A stretch of DNA of 64,000 nt from Bacillota bacterium (GTDB lineage: Bacteria > Bacillota_A > Clostridia > Lachnospirales > Lachnospiraceae). The notes under the pieces are model-generated. The model did no database searches. It worked only from the letters and a program-made list of their open reading frames with translations, and was not told the origin of the DNA. The stretch lies in assembly GCA_023407175.1 (NCBI GenBank), contig JAEYMU010000006.1:151061-215060 (forward strand), written 5' to 3'. A program made the position numbers and the translations under genes. Positions 45,244 to 54,951 of this stretch are shown here, one piece after another (position 1 is the stretch's first letter; every line of letters starts with the position of its first letter).

Positions 45244-45261
45244 AGGAGCCTTCTGGCTCCT
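45244..45261 (-). terminator. terminator between tail and lysis genes
   Basis: AGGAGCC/GGCTCCT hairpin with a TTCT loop, followed by a U-run on the minus strand, just upstream of the holin. A further GGCAGGCA/TGCCTGCC hairpin lies at about 45330-45375. Confidence 0.7.
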
Positions 45262-45384
45262 GATTATTTGACATAATCTGTTAATTATGTTATTATTTCT
45301 ATGTTGTTTTTCAATGAATATATAAGGCAGGCATCTTCTCCAAATGACCAGTTCTGACGGAGTCTGTGCCTGCCACATTTCTGC

Positions 45385-45702
45385 TTACACTGTGGTTTCT
45401 TCAGGGATGGTATCCCCTTCTCCGGTCTCACCCTCTGGCGCTTCCGCTTCCTCTGCGGACTCCTCTCCCTGATCGGCCTCCGTGCCGGTGTCTGTCTCTG
45501 GCTCGGAAGAATTGTCCGTCTGCTCAACCGGAGCTGCGGTCAATGCATCCATTCCGGTCGCTACCTCCTCAACGTCTGTTTCTGTAAGCATTCCCTTGGA
45601 TAGATAGTTCACTGCCAGGATGCCTGCATACTCCTTGGCAAAGGCTCCGTTCTTTACACCATTCACCAGATTAGTTTTGATAAACTCTTTGATATCAAAC
45701 AT
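45385..45702 (-). CDS. small phage protein with acidic tail, XkdX-like
   Basis: A 105-aa protein. Residues 1-52 (MFDIKEFIKTNLVNGVKNGAFAKEYAGILAVNYLSKGMLTETDVEEV) resemble the short XkdX-type proteins found between tail fibre and lysis genes. The last 45 residues are almost entirely Glu, Thr, Ala and Gly. It starts behind AGGAGGGC. Role unknown, probably tail-associated. Confidence 0.7.
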   Translation of the reverse strand: MFDIKEFIKTNLVNGVKNGAFAKEYAGILAVNYLSKGMLTETDVEEVATGMDALTAAPVEQTDNSSEPETDTGTEADQGEESAEEAEAPEGETGEGDTIPEETTV

Positions 45703-47598
45703 TTACTGCCCTCCTAATAATGTGACCGCGTTGGTCAGGTCTGTAAGTTGCTTTTTGATGATACGCATGTCATTCCAGAGCTGTGATTTCGCATTGCCCG
45801 TTATATTAGTGCTTGTAATTGCTGTAGTATACACACTTGATATGCCTGGATAAGATGTAAGATATAGGTTATCCAGGGTGGTTTCAACAGGGGTGGCAAG
45901 CGCGTAATAGACGATAACATTGTTAGAGGCAAGCCATGTTTTGAAAGTCGATACGTCACTCGTATTATAATTAGAGTCATATATCAATATATCGCCTGTT
46001 AGACTGACAGAAACTCCAACTGTATTTTGATAAGTGTTGGTTGCAGACTTCGTAACATAACGATTACATATTAAATTTGCTACAATAGAGTTATCAGAGG
46101 GTTTACTTATTAATGAGGTAACCCCATTATATAACCGCCTATATAACCCCGATGTCTGTGTGGCATTTGCTATCCAGGTTTCACTTCCATTTAGCACAAC
46201 TTTCCCAACCCGTTTAATAAGCTTTAGTACCCCATCAACCTTTTCAATGCCGTCATATACTGTGCTTGACAATTTAACCAACTCATAGGGTATTGTGAGT
46301 TGGTTTGATTTATACGGCTCAAAAGAGGTAACAGTTGACCCAAGCTCCAATTGAGGGTATATTTTTTTGTTATTAAAGGTGACTCCTGCATACCAACGAA
46401 TAGAAAATGATAATAATGCCATATCGTCATTAAATACTATGGTTGCATCATTGACATAGGCATTTTTTTGTTGTGTAGATAAGCTTGTAAGATATATAAA
46501 CACACCAACATCACTACTTCCGGTGCCTTTTAACACATAAGTTCCTGCTTTGAGAACTGAGATAATGGATGTACCATTAAAAGTATTACCTGCTGTAAAT
46601 ATACCTCCACCACTTACTGATGTGCCATTCAGCGTGTAACTACCGTCTGAATTTTTGGTAACGGTGACTCCATCATCAGCAGCGGTTAAGGTATTTGCCA
46701 TAAACAAATTTTTACCGCGGGCTATCATATTAAAATTATTCGAGGTATTGATCGTGGCAGGATAATCAGGGGAAGGGCTATTAGGCACAAACGCTGCCCA
46801 GGTTTTATCCGTAAGTGAGTTAAGACAAATAAAAGGTTTTACTGTTGTGTTTATAACAGTTCCTGATGTATTCTGTTGAAGATACACTATAACAGAAGTA
46901 TCAGTAGCTATGAAAGAAAAAGCAACTCCTGCCGTAGCAGCTGAATACCAAGCTTTTGTGGTATCAGAATGTGTTACTTCCACAGCTATAGGCAAATTTG
47001 TTCCAGACCCAGAAAGATAATACATAGTACCAGGTTGTAAAATACTTATCATATTTGAGAACATTACTGTTATACCCGAAGATGATACAGTACCAACAGC
47101 ATTAAATGTTCCATCACTATTCATAGTAAACGTAATCCCTTGAGTTGTGCCATTAGTTTTTATGGTATTGTGATAATATAATGGGGGCATCAAGTTTTTA
47201 CCTAATGATGTAACTTTCTGATAGGCTCCTCCCTCTATTTTAGAAATCTCAATAACAGCATCCTCAGTTTTATTAAAATTTAGTACTATCCCAGATTGAG
47301 AGTCTAAGTCATAATAGGTTGCTTTTTTGGCTGCTTCTGTATCCCCTGCGTTCAAACGCTCACGAAGAGTAGTATAAGTTGTACCATCAGCCTTAACCCT
47401 AGCTTGTGCAGCCTCTACGGAGCTATCACCAGTTTTTACAATCTGGTTTACCTGTGCCTCCAGGGCATTTGCAAAAACTGTTATGGCCTTAATGCCGTTT
47501 TCACCTATATTAAAATTGTCTTTATTTCTGGGGGTATTGGTAGAAGGCCAGTCCTCCCAGCCGTTTCCATTATTTACTCCGGCATAACTAATCGGCAT
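45703..47598 (-). CDS. phage tail fibre/receptor-binding protein with duplicated carbohydrate-binding-like modules
   Basis: A 631-aa distal tail protein. A short N-terminal attachment region (MPISYAGVNNGNGWEDWPSTNTPRNKDNFNIGENGIKAITVFANALEAQVNQI) is followed by two related beta-sandwich modules, GKNLMPPLYYHNT...TFTMNSDGTFNAVGTVSSSG...LSGSGTNLPIAVEV and GKNLFMANTLTAADDGVTVTKNSDGSYTLNGTSVSGG...KGTGSSDVGVFIYL, that look like carbohydrate-binding domains. The C-terminus carries a coiled trimerisation-like end. Located next to the tail spike; likely host recognition. Confidence 0.8.
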   Translation of the reverse strand: MPISYAGVNNGNGWEDWPSTNTPRNKDNFNIGENGIKAITVFANALEAQVNQIVKTGDSSVEAAQARVKADGTTYTTLRERLNAGDTEAAKKATYYDLDSQSGIVLNFNKTEDAVIEISKIEGGAYQKVTSLGKNLMPPLYYHNTIKTNGTTQGITFTMNSDGTFNAVGTVSSSGITVMFSNMISILQPGTMYYLSGSGTNLPIAVEVTHSDTTKAWYSAATAGVAFSFIATDTSVIVYLQQNTSGTVINTTVKPFICLNSLTDKTWAAFVPNSPSPDYPATINTSNNFNMIARGKNLFMANTLTAADDGVTVTKNSDGSYTLNGTSVSGGGIFTAGNTFNGTSIISVLKAGTYVLKGTGSSDVGVFIYLTSLSTQQKNAYVNDATIVFNDDMALLSFSIRWYAGVTFNNKKIYPQLELGSTVTSFEPYKSNQLTIPYELVKLSSTVYDGIEKVDGVLKLIKRVGKVVLNGSETWIANATQTSGLYRRLYNGVTSLISKPSDNSIVANLICNRYVTKSATNTYQNTVGVSVSLTGDILIYDSNYNTSDVSTFKTWLASNNVIVYYALATPVETTLDNLYLTSYPGISSVYTTAITSTNITGNAKSQLWNDMRIIKKQLTDLTNAVTLLGGQ

Positions 47599-47601
47599 AG
47601 A

Positions 47602-47805
47602 TTATTCCTCCTTCTTGGCTGCCTGACGCTCGGCCTCTATTGCCTGTGCGGCCGCGGCATTGACCTGGGCAGAAACCTCAAATAGTGCCAGTTGTACGAT
47701 TGAGATTGGGAGATTTGACTCATTGATGGTTGTCACTAACCGCTCTTTAAATTCGGCGATCTGGAGATTTGGTCCCTTTGGTGTAGGGGTGGTTTTATCA
47801 CTCAT
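47602..47805 (-). CDS. small phage protein of unknown function
   Basis: A 67-aa soluble helical protein (NLQIAEFKERLVTTINESNLPISIVQLALFEVSAQVNAAAAQAIEAERQAAKKEE). The start is the ATG at 47805 behind AAAGGAG; an upstream in-frame start at 47829 has no ribosome site. It lies between the tail spike and the fibre gene; probably a fibre-assembly helper, which is inference from position. Confidence 0.7.
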   Translation of the reverse strand: MSDKTTPTPKGPNLQIAEFKERLVTTINESNLPISIVQLALFEVSAQVNAAAAQAIEAERQAAKKEE

Positions 47806-47865
47806 GGAAAAGAACTCCTTTCTTGGCATACAAAAAGAGCAGTCGCTTGACTGCCCTTAACTTAT

Positions 47866-50376
47866 TTATAAGGCTATTAATCCATATCCTGTTCCCGTGC
47901 TATTTCCCAGTGCATCCAGTAAGGCATTGACTTTTGTTATTACTGCACTTAGATCCGCCGAAGTAGATAATTTGGATACAGTCTTTCTCGTGGTAGGGCT
48001 CGTACCAAAAAAACCGAGATACCCGGCTGATGACACCTGATAGATATTGGTGACATATAAATAATTGAATGCATTTGAACTAGTTCCAAGACTCGCAGTA
48101 GCAATCCCGTTTTTGATTAAATTTCCGGAAGCATCCAGTTTCAGGCCATTGGCTGTACTCCCATCCTGATATAGCACGGGCGAATATAATAAATCAAATA
48201 AAGATACCTGCGATCCACTGCCTTTTTGCAGATATATTTGATTTGCGCAATAAAGCAAAAGGTTGTATCCTCTGACGGTCGCCGTACCTGATGCCATACT
48301 TGCCCCTAAGAGAGTGCTTGTCGATCCAAGCTCCAGTCGGGTAGTTGTGCCACTGGCGTAAAGATTGACCGAACTATCCCCATACATATTGATGCTGCTC
48401 GCATACCCGTAAATGGACGATAAAGAGCTGCTTGCCTCTCCTAAGGACAGGGTGCCGTTAGAACTTGCATATAACAGAGTATTGCCGTTGCTGTCTGTAA
48501 TTTTTCCGTTGCTTGTCGTAAGCCTTATAGTGTTCCCGGCTAAGTATAAACCAGTTGTTGAAAATGATGATCCTGTTATTGTACCGCTAAACTTACCGTT
48601 TACAGCTTCTATGCTGCCGTCAGCCAGGATTTTAAAATTGCTATTCGCTGTAACGAGCCCCTCAAATTGAATTTTTGCTGCCGATAATTTGATTGATTCC
48701 GGAGATAAATTGATCGCCGCAATGACCCCGTTAGCGTTAACCTTAAGGTTGATCTGATCAGCCAATAGGGATATGCTGCTGTTTAATGTTCCTTCTGCCG
48801 ATGTAGCGCGAGTAACCTCCGCAGAGATGCTATTAGTGTTCGCCGTTATATTGGTTGACAACGTTCCTTCGGCATTTGTAGCTCTGGTAATTTCTACAGA
48901 TAAGGCACCAGCTGTCTGTGTAATCGTATTCGATAATTGGCCTTCGGCTGTCGTCGCCCTAGTTACTTCGGATGATACTCTATCTGCCTGGACTGTTATT
49001 TTACCGTCAAGAGTACCTTCTGTTGCAGTCGCTCTGGACACCTCTGCCGTGATGGACTCTGCCGTAAGCTCGATTTTCCCGTCAAGCTCCCCTTCGGCTG
49101 TAGTTGCCCGGCTTACCTCCGCGCTGATCGCGCTGGCCGTAGCCGCAATTTGACTCTGGGTGCTTTCGGCCAGATCGGATATGACGATTCCAAGCCCATC
49201 TACTGACATTTTCAGAGTCATGGCTTTGCCCTGCAACTGGATTATCTCATTGTTGACACCAAAGGATTGCGTCTGCTCTTCTTTGCCAGATGCTGAAAAT
49301 TCATCGGTCAGAGCTTGGATACCGGTGAGCGTCCGGGATAATACATATCCAGCTGTAGTATCGTCGGCAATGAATTTCAGGAAGTCCCCAACCTCAACGT
49401 AGGACAGCCCTGGGAGCGTAGCCTCATAAGGCCGGTACCCGCGACCAAATATATTCCCCGCGGCATTAGCAGCTATCACTTCCAACTCCGCAGCAGATTT
49501 ACCGTAGACCAAAAAGTTACCCTGGATGATGTACATATTTGTGCCGGTACCGTAGATACACCCAACGTCATTTTCTTCCTGTCTGATCTGGAGCCCATCA
49601 ATCGGATTGACCGTGTACTCCTCAAAGTGGATTGTCTGGTAGTCGTAAACATGCTCATCATAGGGCTCCAGCATTGGATAATCCATCTGTGGGTAGTCCA
49701 TCTGTGGGTAGTCACCGTGCATGGGCTTTAGTATGATGTGAGTAAACTTACCTTGTCGGTTAATATGCCCAAAGCAACCATTCAACTCCTCACAGGCTTC
49801 GATAACAGTCCGGCCGGATATAGATGTTGTATCGAGCGTCTTTTCGACCGTCATTGAGTCATTTGGCAACGGCAGCCTGCTTGTATCTTCCTCTAAGCCG
49901 ATACGAGCCAGAAATAAAGCCCTAAACTGCGCCAGGGTATAAGTTTCTGTCCCCGTTGGAAACAAGCCGTTATACCAGTCTGCAACATCGGTATCAACCT
50001 TTTTCATGCGGTCATAGGCGACAATATCCTTAAAGATTAAATTATCTTCCTTGGGGCAGCTATCTACAGTAAATAAACCAAGCGGCATTGTATAGCTGCT
50101 TTTCACAGTCTGAATTATACTGAATTCCCGCCCCTTTATATCGTCGTCCACATTTGCGACCTTTATCTTTAAGATGCTGGATTCGCAAGCTCCGAATTTT
50201 ATATTGTCCTGGCTGCATATACTTTCATCCAGGGAAAAGCTGTCGTCAACCATCTGGGTTATCGGTACTGTAACACCTGCAAAATATAAATTCAAATCCT
50301 TTGAAACCGGAGTGTCCCGATAAGGCAGATAATCCGTCTTATAGAGTACTTTCAGATCTTCCGGGCAATTTATCAC
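47866..50376 (-). CDS. phage tail tip/spike protein (prophage endopeptidase-like)
   Basis: An 836-aa protein. The N-terminal 350 residues match the phage minor structural protein/tail tip fold: MINCPEDLKVLYKTDYLPYRDTP and VEVGDFLKFIADDTTAGYVLSRTLTGIQALTDEFSASG. A short MDYPQMDYP repeat occurs near residue 220. Residues about 410-540 consist of five 25-aa repeats (SAEVSRATTAEGELDGKI type), a fibrous shaft. The C-terminus is a beta-solenoid-like region (GSSFSTTGLYLAGNTIRLTTSNGKITDSNGNTLLYAS), ending in a coiled segment. Overlaps the upstream gene by four bases. Confidence 0.85.
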   Translation of the reverse strand: MINCPEDLKVLYKTDYLPYRDTPVSKDLNLYFAGVTVPITQMVDDSFSLDESICSQDNIKFGACESSILKIKVANVDDDIKGREFSIIQTVKSSYTMPLGLFTVDSCPKEDNLIFKDIVAYDRMKKVDTDVADWYNGLFPTGTETYTLAQFRALFLARIGLEEDTSRLPLPNDSMTVEKTLDTTSISGRTVIEACEELNGCFGHINRQGKFTHIILKPMHGDYPQMDYPQMDYPMLEPYDEHVYDYQTIHFEEYTVNPIDGLQIRQEENDVGCIYGTGTNMYIIQGNFLVYGKSAAELEVIAANAAGNIFGRGYRPYEATLPGLSYVEVGDFLKFIADDTTAGYVLSRTLTGIQALTDEFSASGKEEQTQSFGVNNEIIQLQGKAMTLKMSVDGLGIVISDLAESTQSQIAATASAISAEVSRATTAEGELDGKIELTAESITAEVSRATATEGTLDGKITVQADRVSSEVTRATTAEGQLSNTITQTAGALSVEITRATNAEGTLSTNITANTNSISAEVTRATSAEGTLNSSISLLADQINLKVNANGVIAAINLSPESIKLSAAKIQFEGLVTANSNFKILADGSIEAVNGKFSGTITGSSFSTTGLYLAGNTIRLTTSNGKITDSNGNTLLYASSNGTLSLGEASSSLSSIYGYASSINMYGDSSVNLYASGTTTRLELGSTSTLLGASMASGTATVRGYNLLLYCANQIYLQKGSGSQVSLFDLLYSPVLYQDGSTANGLKLDASGNLIKNGIATASLGTSSNAFNYLYVTNIYQVSSAGYLGFFGTSPTTRKTVSKLSTSADLSAVITKVNALLDALGNSTGTGYGLIAL
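48740..49150 (-). repeat. five 75-bp tandem coding repeats in the tail spike gene
   Basis: Five in-frame copies of a 25-residue unit (xISAEVSRATTAEGELDGKIxxTA). Conserved positions are RAT.AEG.L at each copy with S/T and I at regular intervals, as in triple-stranded beta or coiled fibre shafts. Copy number change would lengthen or shorten the shaft. Confidence 0.8.
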
Positions 50377-50786
50377 GTTTTCGCCTCCCCGTATGAAATC
50401 AGTGTTATTTCCGGCCCGCTATAATATCTCTTCCCGGTTGCTTTATCAATACGGTTAATTGTCCATGTAATATCCGGGATATAGAACTTTGCCGCCGCAT
50501 AACTCTCTCTTTCATCATTCCAATAGGTAAGAGTAATCATTGTCCTATTCGGTAATACAGTCTGCACATGTTGTTTTTCTGCTACCGTAAGCTCCCGGAA
50601 CTTAAGCCATATTTTCTGCTTCACATGAGGTAAGATAGTCCTGTGTGTATCTCCGAGCCCGTCCGTATAGCTGTTTTTATCCTGCTGGATATCCGGGGTG
50701 CTGCTATATCCGTCCTCAACTAGGAGGCCCATGGAGAGAGTACTTGACCCATTTTTAATTAAATACCCTAAAAAATTATCTGCCAT
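50373..50786 (-). CDS. phage protein, DUF6711/distal tail-like
   Basis: A 137-aa protein between tape measure and tail tip, at the position of the distal tail protein. Sequence such as IWLKFRELTVAEKQHVQTVLPNRTMITLTYWNDERESYAAAKFYIPDITWTINRID is beta-rich and fits a tail-hub fold. It overlaps the spike start by four bases, so both are coupled. Assignment rests on position and fold impression. Confidence 0.7.
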   Translation of the reverse strand: MADNFLGYLIKNGSSTLSMGLLVEDGYSSTPDIQQDKNSYTDGLGDTHRTILPHVKQKIWLKFRELTVAEKQHVQTVLPNRTMITLTYWNDERESYAAAKFYIPDITWTINRIDKATGKRYYSGPEITLISYGEAKT

Positions 50787-50798
50787 GCACTCCCTCCT

Positions 50799-53700
50799 TT
50801 AGTTTACCGAAAAAGATAACTTTCCAGCAGCAGCCTGTTGCTTATTAACCGTCATCAACTGACTAAATATCGTCTTCCCCCCGATACTAATATCCACCTG
50901 TATTGGTGTATTGTTCGCGGACGTATTGCCTGTTTCTTTCATGGCTTCCTTAACGGCTTGCTTGATTGTGCTTAACGGAGATACAACCTCTGCCTCTCTG
51001 GTATTATCACCAAGGATGGAGAGGAATTCCCCGTAATTGCGAGGTACCACAGTACCGGTTGCCAATTTTGGTATCTGGGGAACTGGAAGCGGATTTTCCG
51101 ACCAGAGTCCTTTAAAAGGGCTAATCCCAAGTATATTTACACCGCGAATTGTATTAAGCATATTATTGATGCTATTAAAAGGCAGCGATATGACTGTATT
51201 AATTCCGTCAATGATTTTATTCACTACGGACTTGAAAGTATCTGCAATGCCATCTTTTATACCATCGAATATTTTGCCGCCGGTGCTAAAAACATTTTTA
51301 ACATTAGTCCATGCTTTACTGAATGTATCTTTAAACCAGGATGCAACACTGCTAAAGCACTCTTTTATATCTTTCCATATATCCTTGAAATGCTTGGTAA
51401 TAGCCGAGGAGCTGAACACCGATTTAATTTTTGACAACGCGCTGCTAAATTTACTTTCAAACCAGTCAGGGATACTTTTAAAGAATTCTTTAATATCCGA
51501 AAGCAATGTCTTGAACTTCCCTATTACCGTGCTGACCTTATCCTCTATTCCATTTATCATGCCTTTCATAATAAAGCCGCCGATCTCCGACATCACAGTA
51601 CTTGGGCTATGTATTCCAAATAGCTTTTTGATATTATCAACAATGGGATCAAAGATGTGTTCTTTTATCCACTTACCCGCATCTTTTAGGATATCGCTCA
51701 AGCTAATTCCACTACTTAGTCCTTCCGCTATATTTTCACCGATTGTCTCGCCAATACCCCAGATAAGAGATACCAGCCCATTAAAGGCACTAATAAGCAA
51801 ATCAATAAGCTTGCCAGCTAAGCCAATCCAGTCGATATTACTTAACATATCGCCAATTGCATTTCCTATGCCTTGCCAGTCAATACCCTTTATTGCAGTA
51901 ATAAGGGTATCCAATAGCCCCATTGCAAGATTAGACGCACCTTTCGCAAGCTTGACCCAATCGGTAGTTGTCAAGAACCCATTGATGCCATCTGCTATAC
52001 TCTGCCCTAAGCCGGACCAATCAAATTCGGTAATAAAGCCGTATGCCATATTAATTGCCGTATTCAGGCCGTTCCCGATTGCCTTGCCAACGCTGCCCCA
52101 ATCCGTTCCCTTTATGGCCGTGTTTAAACTGGATGCTATATTACTGCCGAACTTTGTCCAATCAACTGATTCATAAAAGCTATTCACGAACGTTGTAGCA
52201 GAGTTAATTCCATCTGATATCAGTTTTCCGGTTCCCTTCCAGTCAAACTTTTCTATGGCCGTTTGCAGACCGCTTCCCAGGCTGCTTCCCACCTTACCCC
52301 AATCAATTGCTGTGATGGTGGAATCAATTGACTGAAATATTCCGGAAAAACCGGTAGAAAAAGTGCTGCCCAGCTTAATCCAGTCGATTGTTCTGAATAA
52401 GCCATCAATGGCGGTTCCGATGCCGGTCCCGATCTTGCTCCAGTCCAGCCCGCTTACAAATGTTTCTGCAAAGGTTATAACCGTATTAATACCATTCCCT
52501 ATCGTACTGCCTACAAGCGACCAGTCCAGACCGCCGACAAAGCCATTGATGAATGTAAAAATTGTTTGTGCCATTCTGTTAGCGGTGGCTTGGATGCTGC
52601 TCCAATCAATGGACTGCAGGGCAGTGTTTATTTTCCCGGCAATGATATTGCCAACTTCCGAAAAATCGGCACTGCTCCAGGCCTCCTTCAACTTACTGAC
52701 AAAGTCAGACACACCGTCAGAGGTATCAATATCAGTCGTAAAATCAGGAGAACTTTCACTGCTCGAGGATGCACTGTCGCTGGTATTATGCAGCTCGTCA
52801 ATGTCAGACAACTGGCCCTTTGCATCCTTGGCAGCACTCCCGGTATCCTCCAGGGCCTGCGCCTCGTCATACTGTGCCTTAGCGGCAGCCTGGCTTGATT
52901 TTACCGACTTACCGAACAGCATGGAAGTGAACTGGGCCAGATATCCGGTTACTTTTACAAGGCCCTGCATCAGCGCATTTATCGCCGGCATTACAGCATC
53001 ATAGATAGGCTGGAAAGCGGTGTACAAATTCCCCTTAATCTGTGCCAGACTGGATACAAACTGCTTATTTGTCCCCAATGCTCCCTTAAGTATGTTTGTA
53101 ACCCCCTGTAATATCTTGCTAAGCCCCTGGTACAGAATCATGGATTTTAAAACATTTCCGATGCTTAACCCGTAACCGTTGGCGCTCTTTTGACCACGGG
53201 AGAATATATTGCCCAGTTTACTCATGCTGGATAATAACTTCCCGGCCGCTTTCCCGGCTCCTGATGCAAGCTTACCGAACTTACTGACAATCGAGCCCGC
53301 GATATTGCCAAGCTTTTTCATTCCGGACCATGTTTTACCTGCTGCTGATGCAAGCTTTCCCAGCATTCTTGATACCCTGGAGCTTGATGCTGCTTCCTGT
53401 TTTTCTTTCCCCGAGGTTTCTGATAACTTAGCCTGATATTCATTCAATTTCCCTTTTAACGTATCATACTTTCGCTGCATCTCTGATAGCTTTGCTGTGT
53501 CCCCGCCTACTTTGAAAGCAGTACCGGAAGATTCCAGAGCTTTCATATCTGCCTTGGCTGCACGTAAAGTCTTTCTGGCATCATCAATTCGCCATTGCAG
53601 GTTTTTCCATGCCGCGCCTTTCAGATTGGCACCGGTATCCTTCATGCGCTGTTCTGTCTCAAGATATCCATTCAGCTTCTTTTGTGTATCGGCAATCTGC

Positions 53701-53909
53701 TTTTTGATTTCCTGATATTCCTTGGTTGGGGCCTTGGTATTCTTCATTTCTGACATGGATTTTTCAAGCCTTGTCATTTCATCCCGGGTCTGCTTAATGG
53801 CGTTCTGAAGCTTTACCTGCTTGCTTGACATCTTCTGAATTCCTTCTACAAAACCACTATCATCTATTTTGGTATCAAATTTGAGTGATCCGTCTGCTAT
53901 AACCATCAC
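50799..53909 (-). CDS. phage tail tape measure protein
   Basis: A 1036-aa protein that sets tail length and enters the cell during DNA delivery. Residues 25-175 are coiled coil; 185-330 are Gly/Ala-rich hydrophobic stretches (ASAAGKTWSGMKKLGNIAGSIVSKFGKLASGAG). Residues 435-700 hold twelve DW-centred repeats spaced alternately 27 and 20 residues. The C-terminal third has helical hydrophobic segments and ends in a conserved IDVQVDISIGGKTIF-like motif (PIQVDISIGGKTIFSQLM). The start is GTG at 53909 or ATG at 53906; AGGAGG lies unusually close. Confidence 0.92.
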   Translation of the reverse strand: MMVIADGSLKFDTKIDDSGFVEGIQKMSSKQVKLQNAIKQTRDEMTRLEKSMSEMKNTKAPTKEYQEIKKQIADTQKKLNGYLETEQRMKDTGANLKGAAWKNLQWRIDDARKTLRAAKADMKALESSGTAFKVGGDTAKLSEMQRKYDTLKGKLNEYQAKLSETSGKEKQEAASSSRVSRMLGKLASAAGKTWSGMKKLGNIAGSIVSKFGKLASGAGKAAGKLLSSMSKLGNIFSRGQKSANGYGLSIGNVLKSMILYQGLSKILQGVTNILKGALGTNKQFVSSLAQIKGNLYTAFQPIYDAVMPAINALMQGLVKVTGYLAQFTSMLFGKSVKSSQAAAKAQYDEAQALEDTGSAAKDAKGQLSDIDELHNTSDSASSSSESSPDFTTDIDTSDGVSDFVSKLKEAWSSADFSEVGNIIAGKINTALQSIDWSSIQATANRMAQTIFTFINGFVGGLDWSLVGSTIGNGINTVITFAETFVSGLDWSKIGTGIGTAIDGLFRTIDWIKLGSTFSTGFSGIFQSIDSTITAIDWGKVGSSLGSGLQTAIEKFDWKGTGKLISDGINSATTFVNSFYESVDWTKFGSNIASSLNTAIKGTDWGSVGKAIGNGLNTAINMAYGFITEFDWSGLGQSIADGINGFLTTTDWVKLAKGASNLAMGLLDTLITAIKGIDWQGIGNAIGDMLSNIDWIGLAGKLIDLLISAFNGLVSLIWGIGETIGENIAEGLSSGISLSDILKDAGKWIKEHIFDPIVDNIKKLFGIHSPSTVMSEIGGFIMKGMINGIEDKVSTVIGKFKTLLSDIKEFFKSIPDWFESKFSSALSKIKSVFSSSAITKHFKDIWKDIKECFSSVASWFKDTFSKAWTNVKNVFSTGGKIFDGIKDGIADTFKSVVNKIIDGINTVISLPFNSINNMLNTIRGVNILGISPFKGLWSENPLPVPQIPKLATGTVVPRNYGEFLSILGDNTREAEVVSPLSTIKQAVKEAMKETGNTSANNTPIQVDISIGGKTIFSQLMTVNKQQAAAGKLSFSVN
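51812..52607 (-). repeat. DW-centred repeat array in the tape measure protein
   Basis: Asp-Trp pairs occur at residues 435, 462, 489, 509, 536, 556, 583, 603, 630, 650, 677 and 693. From 462 on the spacing is 27, 20, 27, 20, 27, 20, 27, 20, 27 and then 16: a 47-residue super-repeat of two unequal helical units. Confidence 0.85.
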
Positions 53910-53912
53910 CTC

Positions 53913-54464
53913 CTAACTGTACAACTTGTTAAGGAAATCGTATTTCTCCTGCTCCTCCTTTGAGCGCTTCGGATTAAGCTTAATCAAGTTCGTATTGCGA
54001 TCATAAAACTCCTGTTCTATTTTATCGAGTTCCTTACCGCGATTTAACTTCTGCCGGATGGAAACCACGGTACAAAAAAAGCCCTCTCCAATCCCTTGGA
54101 AAAGACCTATAAATGTCCAGAAATGCATATACTTATCCGCCCGCACTTCATGACCGGCAACCTTATTTATTTCTGCAAATATCATTTGTTCATCCTTTTG
54201 CCAGTCATATACCGGCTTTTCCCGAGGCTTTTCATCATCAATGCTATCGCCGCAATTTAGAAACCAGATTGCCCGCTCAATCGCCCCCGGGATATTATCC
54301 GGAATTTCTTTATAAAGAACATGAATCATTATCTCATATGCTTCATCCAGTGTATTATCAGGATCGTTAAAGGCTTCCAGTATCAGCAGGCAATTCCGAT
54401 AATCCGTCCGAATGTCATATACCTTTCTATCTACTTCGAGCTGCTTCGGTAATTGTCCGATCAT
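53913..54464 (-). CDS. bacteriophage Gp15-type tail assembly protein
   Basis: A 183-aa protein of the Gp15 family: VYDIRTDYRNCLLILEAFNDPDNTLDEAYEIMIHVLYKEIP and TFIGLFQGIGEGFFCTVVSIRQKLNRGKELDKIEQEFYDRN. Positioned between the tail chaperone and the tape measure, it corresponds to the second tail assembly chaperone of siphoviruses. Its start overlaps the upstream gene as ATGA. No slippery heptamer was noted; the two chaperone frames are separately initiated. Confidence 0.85.
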   Translation of the reverse strand: MIGQLPKQLEVDRKVYDIRTDYRNCLLILEAFNDPDNTLDEAYEIMIHVLYKEIPDNIPGAIERAIWFLNCGDSIDDEKPREKPVYDWQKDEQMIFAEINKVAGHEVRADKYMHFWTFIGLFQGIGEGFFCTVVSIRQKLNRGKELDKIEQEFYDRNTNLIKLNPKRSKEEQEKYDFLNKLYS

Positions 54465-54895
54465 TCAGGCAACACCTGGCCTGTATATTTATCAATCCTT
54501 TGCTGCGATGCCTTTAAGGACTTATCCAGTTCAGAATTGATTACCGGAATAATCATATCCAAAAATCTTTCAATAAAGTATTTGCCGTCAGGTGTTACAT
54601 TCAGGCAGTGCAGTCCTTTAAACACCGTACCAGTTATATCGGAATTAAACAGATAATCCAGTTGGGCTTTGATATTATTATCAATTTCTGTGATCTGTTC
54701 TATCGCATCGTTGTCGCTTCCGGTAGCAATTGATTCAGCAGAATCTATATATTCCGCTATCTTTTTCTGCGCTTCCCTGGCGCGTTTTCCTATGTTAAAA
54801 TCATTCGGGTAAATGCTAATTGTGCCAAGCATCTTACCGTTTTCGTCTTCAATATCATAGGTTTTGACGCCTGTATTTAAAGTCAGTTTTGACAT
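54461..54895 (-). CDS. tail assembly chaperone-like protein
   Basis: A 144-aa protein: MSKLTLNTGVKTYDIEDENGKMLGTISIYPNDFNIGKRAREAQKKIAEYI, an acidic helical region and FKGLHCLNVTPDGKYFIERFLDMIIPVINSELDKSL. This resembles the DUF6673-type proteins at the first chaperone position after the tail tube. Four-base overlap with the Gp15 gene. Confidence 0.78.
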   Translation of the reverse strand: MSKLTLNTGVKTYDIEDENGKMLGTISIYPNDFNIGKRAREAQKKIAEYIDSAESIATGSDNDAIEQITEIDNNIKAQLDYLFNSDITGTVFKGLHCLNVTPDGKYFIERFLDMIIPVINSELDKSLKASQQRIDKYTGQVLPE

Positions 54896-54951
54896 ATATA
54901 TCCCTCCCGTGAAAAGAGACGGCCTACATCAGAGACCGTCTCTTATTTTTA

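Noticed and set aside
45169..45527. Short minus-strand frames between the XkdX-like gene and holin
   Set aside because: They overlap real genes or cover a terminator, lack ribosome sites and have no coherent composition.
52363..53004. Long plus-strand frames inside the tape measure gene
   Set aside because: They are antisense shadows of a repetitive, well-supported gene, with Pro/Ser/Ile-rich composition typical of such shadows.
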